Part shown: in pieces, positions 9,799-18,695 of the stretch
Layout of the letters: each line of letters opens with the position of its first letter
How positions within the stretch are numbered: position 1 is the stretch's first letter
From: Planctomycetota bacterium
Lineage (GTDB): Bacteria > Planctomycetota > Phycisphaerae > UBA1845 > PWPN01
Direction: 5' to 3'
Length of the DNA stretch: 64,000 nucleotides
NCBI GenBank assembly: GCA_029550525.1
Contig: JAKPHF010000062.1
Location: forward strand, 496,001 to 560,000
The notes under the pieces: generated by a model
Seen by the model: the letters and a program-made list of their open reading frames with translations, nothing else
Database searches by the model: none
Told to the model about the DNA's origin: nothing
Translations under genes and position numbers: made by a program

Positions 9799-9904
9799 TC
9801 GCTGCCCTCAATCACCTTCACGTATGGCACCGGCGTCTCGCTGGTGCGCTCCGGGCGATTGGGCCCGGCCACCAACCGATGCTGCACGGACGCAGCAGCA
9901 TACC

Positions 9905-11443
9905 CTATCGCTGCGTCTTGGGCTTCGGCGCGATCGGCAACACGGTCACCGTCACCTCGTCCGAGACCGGATACTCGGCGTCTTTCGAGTAATCGGCCTT
10001 GTTGCCGGCCACCGCCTTGAAGATCGGCTTGCCCTTCTCGTCCACCACCGCACTGATGGACTCCACCGCTCTGGCCGCCACGAACCGATTGGCCGCCGCC
10101 AGCTTCAGCGTGATCAACCCCTTTTCGGTGTTGGCCTCCAGTTGCGTAATGTAGCAGTCCTTGTTCGATGGGAAAACCGCCGCCAATTTCTGCAGGTAAT
10201 CGATCCAGACGACGTTCTTGTCCTGGTAGTCATACAGGTCGGCGATCTTCTTGAGCGCCGCGGTGCGCTGCTTCTCATCGTGGTTCAGCGATCTGATCGC
10301 CGCCTGCAAGCCGCTGATGGTCACCTTTCGGGCTCGGATGGGCTGATAGGCGAACACGCCTGCCGCCACCGCGAGCATCGCGATCGCGGCCACGAAGTAC
10401 GGCCGCCGCTTGATCCGCTCGCGATGCTCCGCCTCGGGCTCCTTGACGTGCAGGAAGTCGAATCGCTCCCCCGCTTCCGCCAGGCTGCCCAACGCCAGAC
10501 CCACGGCTGCGCTGAACGGTGCCGTCGCTCCGTTGAGCTCTGCCCGCCCGCGGAACTCCTCGGGCAACGAGTACAACTGCGTCTGGACCCCGAATCGCTC
10601 CTCGAATGCCCCCACGAGTTGCTCGCCGATGTCGGCCGCCCCCGACAGGATAATGCGGTCGATGGCCGCCCCCAGGTCGGTGGCTCGATACGCGGCGATG
10701 GTGCGGCTCACTTCAATCAGCAGCGTGTCCACCGGCCATTCACTCGGCTCGACCGGCTCCGGCTCGGCGGCCTCACCATCACCATCTGTCGCCGATCCCG
10801 CTGCCGGCGACACCGGCATCGGCACCGGCGCGGCACGCGTGTACATCAACACGCCGTCGCGCAGAATGTTGATCTCCGTCATGGCCGGGCCGATGTCCAC
10901 CAGCACCACGCGCCCCTCGGTCAGGCCCAGCGCGCGGGCCGCCAGCAGGTTGGCGTGAGGTCGCAGCCCTACCCGCTCCAGTTTGATGCCCGAGTTGGCG
11001 AACACCTGCCGGTAGTATTCCAGCACGTTCACGCGGATCGCCGCCACCCACACGTCGCACGTGGGGCCCTCTTTCGGCACAACCGCGAAGTCGATGATCG
11101 CCTGGTCCTTGCTGAACGGCAGTTCCTTGGCGATCTGCAGGTGAACCATGGCGGCCAACTCGTCCATCGTGCCTGTGGGCAGCGACAGCCGGTTCAACAC
11201 CGCCTCCTGACGCGGCACATTCGAGATCGCCCGTCGCGTGCGAATGCGGTGCTCGCCCAACGTCCGCCGCAGGAAGTCGCCCATCACCGAGGGGTCGCGT
11301 ACGTCGAGCCCGGCCGGAATCGGCGCGTTCACCGCCCGCCGCACCGTCGGCTTGCCCCGGCGCAGCGTCGCTTCGAGGACGCGAAGGGACCGCTCGTCCC
11401 AATCAATGCACAGGATGTCGCTCTTATTGAAGCCCAAACGCAA
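9905..11443 (-). CDS. gspL: PilM-PilN/GspL-type actin-fold assembly platform protein
   Basis: About 512 residues. The N-terminal two thirds is a PilM/FtsA-like actin fold (CIDWDERSLRVLEA, SNVPRQEAVLNRLSLP, VVLVDIGPAMTEINILRDG, RIILSGAADIGEQL). One transmembrane helix (FVAAIAMLAVAAGVFAYQPI) follows, then a periplasmic PilN-like domain. This is the GspL layout: cytoplasmic ATPase-binding part, membrane anchor, periplasmic ferredoxin-like part. I placed the start at TTG 11443 because AGGAG lies eight bases upstream and the open frame before it is gspK coding sequence in another frame. The start therefore overlaps the end of gspK by 20 bases, suggesting translational coupling. An acidic insert (SATDGDGEAAEPEPVEPSEW) interrupts the actin fold. 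About 100 bases separate it from gspM. Confidence 0.82.
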   Translation of the reverse strand: MRLGFNKSDILCIDWDERSLRVLEATLRRGKPTVRRAVNAPIPAGLDVRDPSVMGDFLRRTLGEHRIRTRRAISNVPRQEAVLNRLSLPTGTMDELAAMVHLQIAKELPFSKDQAIIDFAVVPKEGPTCDVWVAAIRVNVLEYYRQVFANSGIKLERVGLRPHANLLAARALGLTEGRVVLVDIGPAMTEINILRDGVLMYTRAAPVPMPVSPAAGSATDGDGEAAEPEPVEPSEWPVDTLLIEVSRTIAAYRATDLGAAIDRIILSGAADIGEQLVGAFEERFGVQTQLYSLPEEFRGRAELNGATAPFSAAVGLALGSLAEAGERFDFLHVKEPEAEHRERIKRRPYFVAAIAMLAVAAGVFAYQPIRARKVTISGLQAAIRSLNHDEKQRTAALKKIADLYDYQDKNVVWIDYLQKLAAVFPSNKDCYITQLEANTEKGLITLKLAAANRFVAARAVESISAVVDEKGKPIFKAVAGNKADYSKDAEYPVSDEVTVTVLPIAPKPKTQR

Positions 11444-13574
11444 GACCTTCGCTCCTCTCGTCGTCTTTGACCGGATAACCGATTCCCAGTGAACTGATGT
11501 CGCGATAGTAGCGGATCTGGGCCATGTGTCCCCGCATCTCCACCACCACCTGCAACCGCCGGAACGTGCCCACGTGGTCGGCAAAACCGATGACGTCCGC
11601 CGTGAACTGGATGGACCGGGCGGTCAGCTTGTTCGAGAGCACGGCGAACTTTTCCGGGCTGAGCACGCCGGTCGTGACCACCCAGGCCGGTGTCATCTTG
11701 TCCTGGCCCGACATGGTCCGCCGCCGGGCCACGATGGCCTGAGCCTCTTCCAGCGTCATGCCGATGAGGCTCTGCAGCACTTCCACGGGCGCGGTGTTCA
11801 CGTTGATCTGCCCCACCCGCACCGCCGACTTCACCGTGGTGAGCCGGTCCATCACTACGTTCATCTGCTCGGGTGTGACCGGGCTGACTACGGGCGTGCC
11901 TTTCCGCGCCTCGTCATCTTCCTCGTTCCCGTCGTCGGGCTGTGGGCCCGGATCGCCGCGACGGCCGCCCCCTCTATTGTCTCCGTCATCGCTTCGGGCG
12001 CCACCCGCATTGCCGCGACCCCGGCCTAGTCCGCGTCCGCCGCTCCGTCCGTCGTCGCCGCCGCGGCCTCCGCCTGCAGTGTCGTCACGAACGGCCTGGC
12101 TCAGCCGCTGATTCTTCGCGTCCCGGATCGAGCCGCTGTCGGACCGCAGACCGCCTGCCGAATCATCGTCATCGGCGTCACGATTGTCGTTGCCACGATT
12201 GCGACCGCGGCCCCCGCGATTGTCACGGCCCGTTCCGCCGCGCCCCCGCCCGCCGCTGTCCGCGTCATCCTCCTCCAGATCGTCGCCGTCAGGATTCTCG
12301 TTCCCCCCGCCATTCAGATCGTCGTCACCATCCGGGTCGCCGTCCTCATCGCCGTCGGGATCCAGGTCGTCGTCCTGATCGCCCTGCTCATCTTCCTCCT
12401 TGGGCACTTCGTTTTCTTCCTTGACCTGGGCGCGATACTCCTCCCACGCGTCGTCATAGTTCGACGACCCGTCTTCGTAGACTTCCAGTCCCCACAGTTC
12501 GCCCACCGACCGGAACTTGAATCCGCGTCGCTGCACCTCGGCCAGAAACTCGATCGTCTCGGGGCTCAACTCCTCGACCAGATGCTCGGGCAGCGAGTCC
12601 GGCTCGGACCACTTCAGCGCGTTGATGTCGTCGCGCGGCTTGTTGTCGTTCGCGAAATTCCAGTCCCACGAGTAGACGGTCATGAGCCGCGCCAATCCGC
12701 GAGCCAGCTTGCCGTCGCCGTCATCGGGCGGAAACGCTCCTTCGATGCCGTCGTCCTCGTTCTCGTCCAGGTAGCCGTTGCGATTGTGATCCTCGCCGAA
12801 GAGCAGCCGGCCGTTCCAGTTCTTGACCATGAGCAGCTCTTCAATGCTCTCGAACGGCCGGTTCTTGGCTCGATACCGTGGATTGAGGCTCAGGTACCAG
12901 GGCGACTCGGCCCCGAACGGCGACGTCATCTCCGAATCCGAATCGCGCCAGTCGATCAGTGTGTCGACCAGTTCCTCGGCCGGCGTATCGCCGAGATCCA
13001 TCGTCCGCACCAGGCGCAACAGCTCGCCGCGCGAGGCGACATTGATGTTCAGCTTGCCCGCCTCGTCGATCAGGCCGTACCGCATCACGACCTTGTCGTC
13101 GCCGACCTCGTCGTAGGCCACGATGCTGTATCGCCACGCCGGCTGATTCTCGACGGGCTCCTTGGCCATCGGGCTTTCCGTGCCGCCGATCCCCTCCCGC
13201 AGGTCGCTCGGCATCCACACGGGCACTTTCCGGAACGCATCCGGGTTGTTGTACCAAAGGTCCATGTCGGTGCGCGAGTCGCGCAGGAGCAAGAGCAGCC
13301 GAGCCACGCCCGATTCCGCGGCCAGCCGCGCCTGCTGCAGATCGCGCAGCCCTTCGATGCCGATGCGCTCGGCTTCCATCCGATACGCCAGGCTCGCCGC
13401 GATCAGCGCCAGCACCGACAGAATCACGAGCACGACCAGGAGCAGCATGCCTCGCCGCTGATGCCGCGCGCCGCAACGGCGCCTCGCCGGTGTGATCCGG
13501 CCGGCTGGGCCGTCACCTCGCCGCATGGCCGCGTCGCCGCGTACCCGCGTCATCTGTTGCCGGGCGGCGCTCAT
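11424..13574 (-). CDS. gspK: GspK-like minor pseudopilin with long acidic/RGG low-complexity insert
   Basis: 716 residues, about twice the usual GspK length. The N-terminus is Arg-rich and leads into RGMLLLVVLVILSVLALIAASLAYRMEAERIG, a GspK/PilX-type class III signal without the usual Phe-Thr. The GspK core follows (ARLAAESGVARLL, GLIDEAGKLNINVASRGELLRL, DTLIDWRDSD, helix-hairpin-helix FESIEELLMV). A short DHNRNGYLDENEDDG segment looks like an EF-hand-type calcium site. Residues about 385-568 are Asp/Gly/Glu, then Gly/Arg/Asn/Asp low complexity. A second helix-hairpin-helix region closes the protein (GQINVNTAPVEVLQSLIGM). GspK caps the GspI-J-K tip complex in classical systems. The start ATG overlaps the gspJ stop as ATGA, so the two are co-translated. 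Confidence 0.85.
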   Translation of the reverse strand: MSAARQQMTRVRGDAAMRRGDGPAGRITPARRRCGARHQRRGMLLLVVLVILSVLALIAASLAYRMEAERIGIEGLRDLQQARLAAESGVARLLLLLRDSRTDMDLWYNNPDAFRKVPVWMPSDLREGIGGTESPMAKEPVENQPAWRYSIVAYDEVGDDKVVMRYGLIDEAGKLNINVASRGELLRLVRTMDLGDTPAEELVDTLIDWRDSDSEMTSPFGAESPWYLSLNPRYRAKNRPFESIEELLMVKNWNGRLLFGEDHNRNGYLDENEDDGIEGAFPPDDGDGKLARGLARLMTVYSWDWNFANDNKPRDDINALKWSEPDSLPEHLVEELSPETIEFLAEVQRRGFKFRSVGELWGLEVYEDGSSNYDDAWEEYRAQVKEENEVPKEEDEQGDQDDDLDPDGDEDGDPDGDDDLNGGGNENPDGDDLEEDDADSGGRGRGGTGRDNRGGRGRNRGNDNRDADDDDSAGGLRSDSGSIRDAKNQRLSQAVRDDTAGGGRGGDDGRSGGRGLGRGRGNAGGARSDDGDNRGGGRRGDPGPQPDDGNEEDDEARKGTPVVSPVTPEQMNVVMDRLTTVKSAVRVGQINVNTAPVEVLQSLIGMTLEEAQAIVARRRTMSGQDKMTPAWVVTTGVLSPEKFAVLSNKLTARSIQFTADVIGFADHVGTFRRLQVVVEMRGHMAQIRYYRDISSLGIGYPVKDDERSEGLAFGLQ

Positions 13575-14743
13575 ATTCCACCGCCTTCCGTCTGCTCGCC
13601 CATCTGAGCCCCTTCGCCGTCGAGGTCGTTATCGAGGCCGTATTTGCGCGAGCTCAACTGCGACTGGTCCGACTGCCGCAGGTAGACCGTGATCGTCCAG
13701 CGGTCCGGATGATACGTGCGAGCGTCTTCTTCCTTCTCTTCCTCGGTGCGCGACAGATCCAGGTCATCCTCGAGCCGCGGCTCCTTGATCTTGCCCACGG
13801 TGATGCGAATCGCCTGCGGCAGAACGCGCACTTGCTGGCCGTTCGCCCCCTCGCCGCTCGTGCCGCCGCCGGTCAGGCCACCGCCGCTCAAGCCACCGCT
13901 CCGATCGCCCCCGCCACCGCCCGGCAGCCCCCCCGTGCCGTCGCCGCCGGTCCCATCGTCGCCCGAGCCCTCATCGCCGGTCGAGCCGCTCTCGTCGAGC
14001 CCTCCCGCATCCGCCGCCGCTTCCGCCGCCTCGGCCGCCGTCTGCCAGGTGTCGTGCCACTCCGCACCGTCGAAATACTCGAACCGCAGGAACTTGATCT
14101 CCGGCGCGATCAGTTCCGCCGTCACCGGCTGAACCATCTCCTCCTCGAGCTGCTCGTCGAAACTGAAGCCGGTCTCTTCCTCGTACTTGGCCGCCTCCTC
14201 GGGTGACAGTTGGAACGACGGATTCGGATCGATGGGCGATTGCTGCGTACGAAGCAGTCCGTAGCACACCGGCGTGCCGTCCTCGTCGAGGTTCTCTTCC
14301 TCCTCGTCCCACTGCAGCTTATATGTCACCCGCATCATGTCCTGCTGACCGGGCTTGGGATTGCTCAGCGGATCGAACTCACCATACGCCGTCCCCATGT
14401 CGGGCACGACCAGCCGCACGAACGTCAGTTCCTCTTCCGTCCCGCGGAATCCCGCGTTGTCGGGCACCACGTCGGAGATGTGGCGCAACTCTTCCGCGAT
14501 CTGCTCGAGCAAGGCTCGCATGAGCAGCGTGTCGCGCATGCTGCGAATGGCCGTCTCGCGCGACTTCATCGTCCCCACGTAGAAGCCGTACACGCCGCCC
14601 ATCAACGCGATGATCAGCGCCAGCGCGATGACGACCTCCAGCAGCGAGAAGGCGCGAACGCCTCGGCCGCCACCGCGGATGAAGGCCGGTCGCCGGCCGC
14701 AGCCGGGCGCTACGTCTCGAGTTGTCGCGCGTTTCGGGGTCAT
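13571..14743 (-). CDS. gspJ: GspJ-like minor pseudopilin with Gly-rich insert
   Basis: 390 residues. A long, positively charged leader precedes the prepilin signal VRA-FSLLEVVIALALIIALMGGVYGFYV, cleaved before Phe, with the conserved Glu at +5. The body matches the minor pseudopilin GspJ/PulJ pattern (LLEQIAEELRHIS, IKFLRFEYFDGAEWHDTW, LPQAIRITVGKI, TITVYLRQSDQS). Two inserts are odd: a Glu-rich stretch (DEEEENLDEDG) and about 55 residues of Gly/Ser/Asp repeats around 245-300 (GGGGGDRSGGLSGGGLTGGG). It is packed between gspI (three bases away) and gspK (ATGA overlap). Confidence 0.85.
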   Translation of the reverse strand: MTPKRATTRDVAPGCGRRPAFIRGGGRGVRAFSLLEVVIALALIIALMGGVYGFYVGTMKSRETAIRSMRDTLLMRALLEQIAEELRHISDVVPDNAGFRGTEEELTFVRLVVPDMGTAYGEFDPLSNPKPGQQDMMRVTYKLQWDEEEENLDEDGTPVCYGLLRTQQSPIDPNPSFQLSPEEAAKYEEETGFSFDEQLEEEMVQPVTAELIAPEIKFLRFEYFDGAEWHDTWQTAAEAAEAAADAGGLDESGSTGDEGSGDDGTGGDGTGGLPGGGGGDRSGGLSGGGLTGGGTSGEGANGQQVRVLPQAIRITVGKIKEPRLEDDLDLSRTEEEKEEDARTYHPDRWTITVYLRQSDQSQLSSRKYGLDNDLDGEGAQMGEQTEGGGI

Positions 14744-14746
14744 GGT

Positions 14747-15943
14747 TTACCGCCGAGCCCCTCCCGATCGATTGCTGTCGTTCGGTCGACCACCGCGATT
14801 CTCATCGCGCGGGTTGTTCCGGCCACGATTGTCGTTCGGTCCGGACCGGTTCGGTCCCGCGCCGCCATCCGGTCCCCCTTGTCCGCGGCGGCCGCCGCTG
14901 AAGTTGCGGCCGCCTCCCGCGTTTCCGCCGCGGTCGCCGGGGTCTCCGCCACGATCATTGCCCGGACCGGCGTTGCCGCCGTCGCGCCCCCGGCCGCCAC
15001 CCGCGCCGTCGCTCGCGCCACCATCACGATCCCGCCCCCGACCACGACCGCGACCGCCTTGCCCCGGCAGGCCGCCGACGTCACCCGGGCCAAGGTTACC
15101 GCCGGGACCGAGATCGCCCCCGCCGCCTGACTCGTCCTGTCCGCCGCGCCCACCACGCCGGCCGCCCTGCCCGCCGCCACCTTCGCCGAGATTCTCGCGG
15201 AGCTGGTCCTCCAGCCCGCCCAGTTGGGCCCCTCGGCCTACGAACTGCTGCAGAATCTCCATGGCCAACTGGAAATCCTCGGCCGGCAGATTCTTGACCG
15301 CCTCCAGATCGATTCCGCCGTTCTCGTTGAGGATCTCCGGGTGTTGCGTGAGGAAGTCGTTGATCAGCGACCACAGATCGCCGGCCCCGCCGCCACCTTC
15401 GCCACCTTCGCCGCCCTGGCCACCGCCGCTGCCGGCCTGCTCCTGCAGACCCTCCAGGTCGATGCCGAAGTCGCGGGTCAGGTCCAGGTCGGCGGGCGTC
15501 GGAACCAGCCGATACACGGTGCGGATGATCTGAGCGCCCTCGTCGTCAAAGTCCAGTTCGAGATCCGGATTGGCGATTTGCTCCTCGACGACGTTCGGGT
15601 TGTACGCGATATCCAGCTTCATCAAGTACAGGTTGTCGATCTCGCATGGCTCGATCTCGATCCGCCAGGAGTAGCCGGGGTAGCGAATCCCGAAGTAGCC
15701 GGCCAGATGGTCCTCGGTGGACTTGAACGGCACCGCCCCCGCCTGCAGCTCGGCCATCTTGGTCTCGGCCAGGAGCATCCCGGTCGTCCAGAGCTCGTTC
15801 TTGCGGGCCGTCTCCAGCGACGTGGAGAGCCGAATCCCGATCACCGCCAATCCGAACACCATCAGCGCGATCGAGATCAGCACCTCCAGCAGCATCACGC
15901 CGCGTCGGACACGTGCTGACGATTTGTCGCGAGAAACGCGCAT
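14747..15943 (-). CDS. gspI: GspI-like minor pseudopilin with long RGG/Asn/Asp tail
   Basis: 398 residues against about 125 for a normal GspI. The prepilin signal VRRG-VMLLEVLISIALMVFGLAVIGI is followed by the GspI hallmark LLAETKMAELQAG. The pilin head ends near residue 165. A Gly/Glu linker and a short ordered part (about 190-250, LINDFLTQHPEILNENGG) follow, then roughly 140 residues of Gly, Arg, Asp, Asn and Pro with RGG/GRGRGR boxes to the stop. The start lies three bases after the gspH stop. The tail should be intrinsically disordered and outside the pilin fold. Its role is unknown. Confidence 0.82.
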   Translation of the reverse strand: MRVSRDKSSARVRRGVMLLEVLISIALMVFGLAVIGIRLSTSLETARKNELWTTGMLLAETKMAELQAGAVPFKSTEDHLAGYFGIRYPGYSWRIEIEPCEIDNLYLMKLDIAYNPNVVEEQIANPDLELDFDDEGAQIIRTVYRLVPTPADLDLTRDFGIDLEGLQEQAGSGGGQGGEGGEGGGGAGDLWSLINDFLTQHPEILNENGGIDLEAVKNLPAEDFQLAMEILQQFVGRGAQLGGLEDQLRENLGEGGGGQGGRRGGRGGQDESGGGGDLGPGGNLGPGDVGGLPGQGGRGRGRGRDRDGGASDGAGGGRGRDGGNAGPGNDRGGDPGDRGGNAGGGRNFSGGRRGQGGPDGGAGPNRSGPNDNRGRNNPRDENRGGRPNDSNRSGGARR

Positions 15944-15946
15944 CGC

Positions 15947-16726
15947 TCACTCCTCGCTCTTCTTCGCACGCTTGGTCGGCACGCCCTGCCCGTCGATGTG
16001 GATCATGAGGATGTTCTCCTCCGTGATCGGATCGGGACTGTTGAAATCCATGTGGAGGATGGGCGAGGCCCCATACTCCTCCATGATCTCCTTCTCCTCG
16101 ACCGTGAACGCCCGTTGGAACCACGTCTGGCCCGTTCGCCCGTCCACGATCAGATCGAGCACCCGGGTGGGCTGGATGCTCATGGGCTCGACGTCGGCGG
16201 GCAGGTCGGTCAGGCGGAACGTCAGATGATCGCACGTGCCGTCGGGGTTGAACGTCAAAGAGACGAACTCCCATTTGCCCTCGGTGATGGGCGGTCCCAC
16301 GATGGGCGTGCCCGGCGTTTCGTCGAAGTTCGTGCCGTAGTACGTGGCCACGCACCGCACGCCGGGCTTGAGGAACTCCTGCGTCGCCCACTCCTCTTCG
16401 ACCTTGACGAACGAGTCGGGGAACTCCAACGGCCGATCCTGGCGGAACACCTCGGGCTGCAGCGTCTCGAAGGGGATGTCGATCTCTTTCTCCGCGTGCT
16501 TGTCGAGCGGGTCGGGCGTGCCGGGAAACTGGATGCGATACTTGATGCCGTCGCGCATGGCCCGCGACCGGGTCATGATGATAAGCGACCGCAACTGCTC
16601 CGCCGACTCCTCCATGCGCCGGGACTGCAGCATGCGCTCCAGGTCGGGGTACACGAACCCGAGAATCAACCCGATGATGAAGATCACCAGGATGACTTCC
16701 AGAAGTGTGAACGCCCGCCGGATCAT
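15947..16726 (-). CDS. gspH: GspH-like minor pseudopilin
   Basis: 259 residues starting MIRRA-FTLLEVILVIFIIGLILGFVYPDL, a very short leader with Ala instead of Gly before the cleavage site and the conserved Glu at +5. The post-cleavage helix is followed by ARG-rich RSLIIMTRSRAMRDG, typical of GspH/FimT. The beta-rich head is longer than average and contains an acidic middle. It is the first of the tightly packed gspH-I-J-K block. 171 bases with two GC hairpins separate it from gspG. Confidence 0.8.
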   Translation of the reverse strand: MIRRAFTLLEVILVIFIIGLILGFVYPDLERMLQSRRMEESAEQLRSLIIMTRSRAMRDGIKYRIQFPGTPDPLDKHAEKEIDIPFETLQPEVFRQDRPLEFPDSFVKVEEEWATQEFLKPGVRCVATYYGTNFDETPGTPIVGPPITEGKWEFVSLTFNPDGTCDHLTFRLTDLPADVEPMSIQPTRVLDLIVDGRTGQTWFQRAFTVEEKEIMEEYGASPILHMDFNSPDPITEENILMIHIDGQGVPTKRAKKSEE

Positions 16727-16751
16727 GGTTCGCGTCTCGCCCTCGTCCCAA

Positions 16752-16810
16752 CCGCAAGGGCGGGCTTGACCCGCCTTCGACTCTCGCGAGGCGGGCGAAG
16801 CCCGCCCTAC
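16752..16810. repeat. Two adjacent GC hairpins between gspG and gspH
   Basis: GGCGGG-CTTGA-CCCGCC (16759-16775) and GGCGGGC-GAA-GCCCGCC (16790-16806) stand in tandem in the gap downstream of gspG. On the minus strand they would form two stable stem-loops without a U tract. Such a structure could protect or attenuate the message so that the major pseudopilin gspG is made in excess of gspH-K. The same hairpin words recur elsewhere in the window. Confidence 0.6.
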
Positions 16811-16897
16811 CCATCTTCACGCCGCGTTTCCATTCGCGCCGGAGGTCCGCCCGGACGCAAACTCCGAGCGAGCCTCCGGCCGGTTCCACCGGCCGAA

Positions 16898-17347
16898 TTA
16901 TTCCTTCGTGTAGTTGGTGATGTCGTCGTCGTCACCGTCTTGCCCGTTCGGGCCCATGCTCCACAGGTCGTACGAAGACTCGTTCACCTTGCCCGGGCAC
17001 TCGTACTTGATCTCGCGCTGCCAGGCGTCCTTGAGGTCCTTGGCGTCCTTGATGTACGGCCCGTTCCACTTCTTGGCCTCTTCCTCGTCGTCCGGCTTCT
17101 GCGTCAGTTCGGACAGCTCTTTCGGATAGCGCCCGACGTCCAGCCGGAACGTGTCGATCGCCATGGCGATCGGCCCGCTGTTGGACACCGCCGTCTTGGT
17201 GATCTTGATTTCCTGGGCCTGGGACACGCCGATCAGGTTGGGCACCACGAACGCCGCCAGCAGCGCGATGATGGCCACGACCACGAGGATTTCGAGCAGC
17301 GTAAAGCCGCTTCGACGCCCATTCCGCTTGATACCGTTCTTTTTCAT
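16898..17347 (-). CDS. gspG: Major pseudopilin GspG
   Basis: 149 residues with the textbook signal RRSG-FTLLEILVVVAIIALLAAFVVPNLIG: Gly before the cut, Phe, and Glu at +5. The head has the GspG features: DTFRLDVGRYPKELSELTQKP, GPYIKDAKDLKDAWQREIKYECPG, and the C-terminal DLWSMGPNGQDGDDDDI calcium-binding loop. AGGAG lies nine bases upstream of ATG 17347. GspG polymerises into the pseudopilus that acts as the piston of type II secretion. Length and motifs are standard, in contrast to the inflated minor pseudopilins that follow. Confidence 0.95.
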   Translation of the reverse strand: MKKNGIKRNGRRSGFTLLEILVVVAIIALLAAFVVPNLIGVSQAQEIKITKTAVSNSGPIAMAIDTFRLDVGRYPKELSELTQKPDDEEEAKKWNGPYIKDAKDLKDAWQREIKYECPGKVNESSYDLWSMGPNGQDGDDDDITNYTKE

Positions 17348-17492
17348 GTCCGCTACTCCTTCTCAGGTTCCTGGTGGCCTTCACCCGGCCAGATCTCTTC
17401 TTACGTTTCGTCCCTCGCCGGTGCTCGGGATCCGTCGTTCTTGTTCCACGTCGCCGCCCCCGCCATCGCGAGCGGCGCGGCGTCACTTGTTC

Positions 17493-18695
17493 CTAGCCGT
17501 GCGCCGCCGACATCCGCAGAATCGGCACCAGCAGCGCCACGGCGATGATCAACACCACCACCGCCATGACCAACAGCATCAAGGGCTCCAGCAACCGGAC
17601 CGCCAGGTCGATCTGCCGCGCCGTCCGGGCCTCGTTCGAGTCGGCGATCTGCACCAACACCTTCTCCAGATTGTTGCTCTCCTCAGCCACCGCGATCATG
17701 TCCACGATGTCCGGCGGGAACAGTCCGCACTGCCCCAACGGAGCGGCCAGCGGCTCACCTCGCTGTACGTTGTCCGCCGCCTTGTCGATCTCGGCGGCCA
17801 AAACACGATTGCCCGCCGAGTCTTTCGAGATCTTCAGGGACTGCAGGATCGGCACACCGTTGTGCAGCATGGTGCCCAAAATACGGCAGAACCGGCATAC
17901 CGCTACCATGGTGACCACCGGGCCGATGATCGGAGCCTTGAGCTTGAAGATGTCCATCTTCAGCTTGCCTTGTTCACTCTTGAGCAAGGGCACGGCAATA
18001 ATCGCGATAATGGCGATGACGCCGAGCACGTAGTGTCCCTGCGTCTGAAGAAAGTCGGACGTCCAGAACAAAGCGTCAGTGACCCAAGGCTTGTCGGCTC
18101 GCTCCAGGAAGCCGCGGATCTTGGGCACCACCGTCAGCATGAGCAGCGTCACCACCACGATGCCCGCGATCATGAGCACGATCGGGTAGATCATCGAGCC
18201 GATCAGCTTGTTGCGCAGTTCGTCCTGCCGCTCGGTGAAAACCGCGATGCGAGCGAGCACGTCTTCCAGGAAGCCGCCCTGCTCGCCCGCCCGGATCATG
18301 GCAATCGTCAGCTCGTTGAAGATGTTCGAATGCTTGGCCATCGAGTCGGCCAGCGTCTGGCCGCCCGACACGTCGGCGTAGATCTCCTTGAGAATCTCCG
18401 CCAGCAACGGGTTGGACGCCGAGCGGGCCAGCACGTCGATCGACCGCAGCACGGGCACGCCCGCCCGCAGCAGATCCGACAACTGGCTGTAGAACGTGGT
18501 CAGCGCCTTGAGCTTGATCTTTCGACGGGCGCCCGTGACCGTCAGCCGGTCAGCCTTGCCCCCTTCGTTCACCTCGATGGGGAACAGCGACCGGTCGTCC
18601 AGCGTGCGCAGGGCGGCGTGACGGCTCTCGGCAGTGAGTACGCCGGTCACGGTCTGCCCGGTCTGGGTCTTGGCGGTGTACGTGAACGTCGCCAT
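17493..18695 (-). CDS. gspF: GspF/PilC inner-membrane platform protein
   Basis: 400 residues from ATG 18695 (MATFTYTAKTQTGQTVTGVL). A longer in-frame extension upstream lacks family similarity and was not used. Two T2SSF domains are visible, each with the L-x-x-G-V-P-x-L-x-S/x-I motif (LLRAGVPVLRSIDVLA; MLHNGVPILQSLKISK), and three hydrophobic segments (GSMIYPIVLMIAGIVVVTLLMLTVVPKI, VLGVIAIIAIIAVPLL, LLEPLMLLVMAVVVLIIAVALLVPIL). GspF is the polytopic core of the assembly platform that couples the ATPase to pseudopilus growth. It is the first gene of this cluster as seen here. No gspE ATPase lies upstream. Confidence 0.93.
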   Translation of the reverse strand: MATFTYTAKTQTGQTVTGVLTAESRHAALRTLDDRSLFPIEVNEGGKADRLTVTGARRKIKLKALTTFYSQLSDLLRAGVPVLRSIDVLARSASNPLLAEILKEIYADVSGGQTLADSMAKHSNIFNELTIAMIRAGEQGGFLEDVLARIAVFTERQDELRNKLIGSMIYPIVLMIAGIVVVTLLMLTVVPKIRGFLERADKPWVTDALFWTSDFLQTQGHYVLGVIAIIAIIAVPLLKSEQGKLKMDIFKLKAPIIGPVVTMVAVCRFCRILGTMLHNGVPILQSLKISKDSAGNRVLAAEIDKAADNVQRGEPLAAPLGQCGLFPPDIVDMIAVAEESNNLEKVLVQIADSNEARTARQIDLAVRLLEPLMLLVMAVVVLIIAVALLVPILRMSAAHG

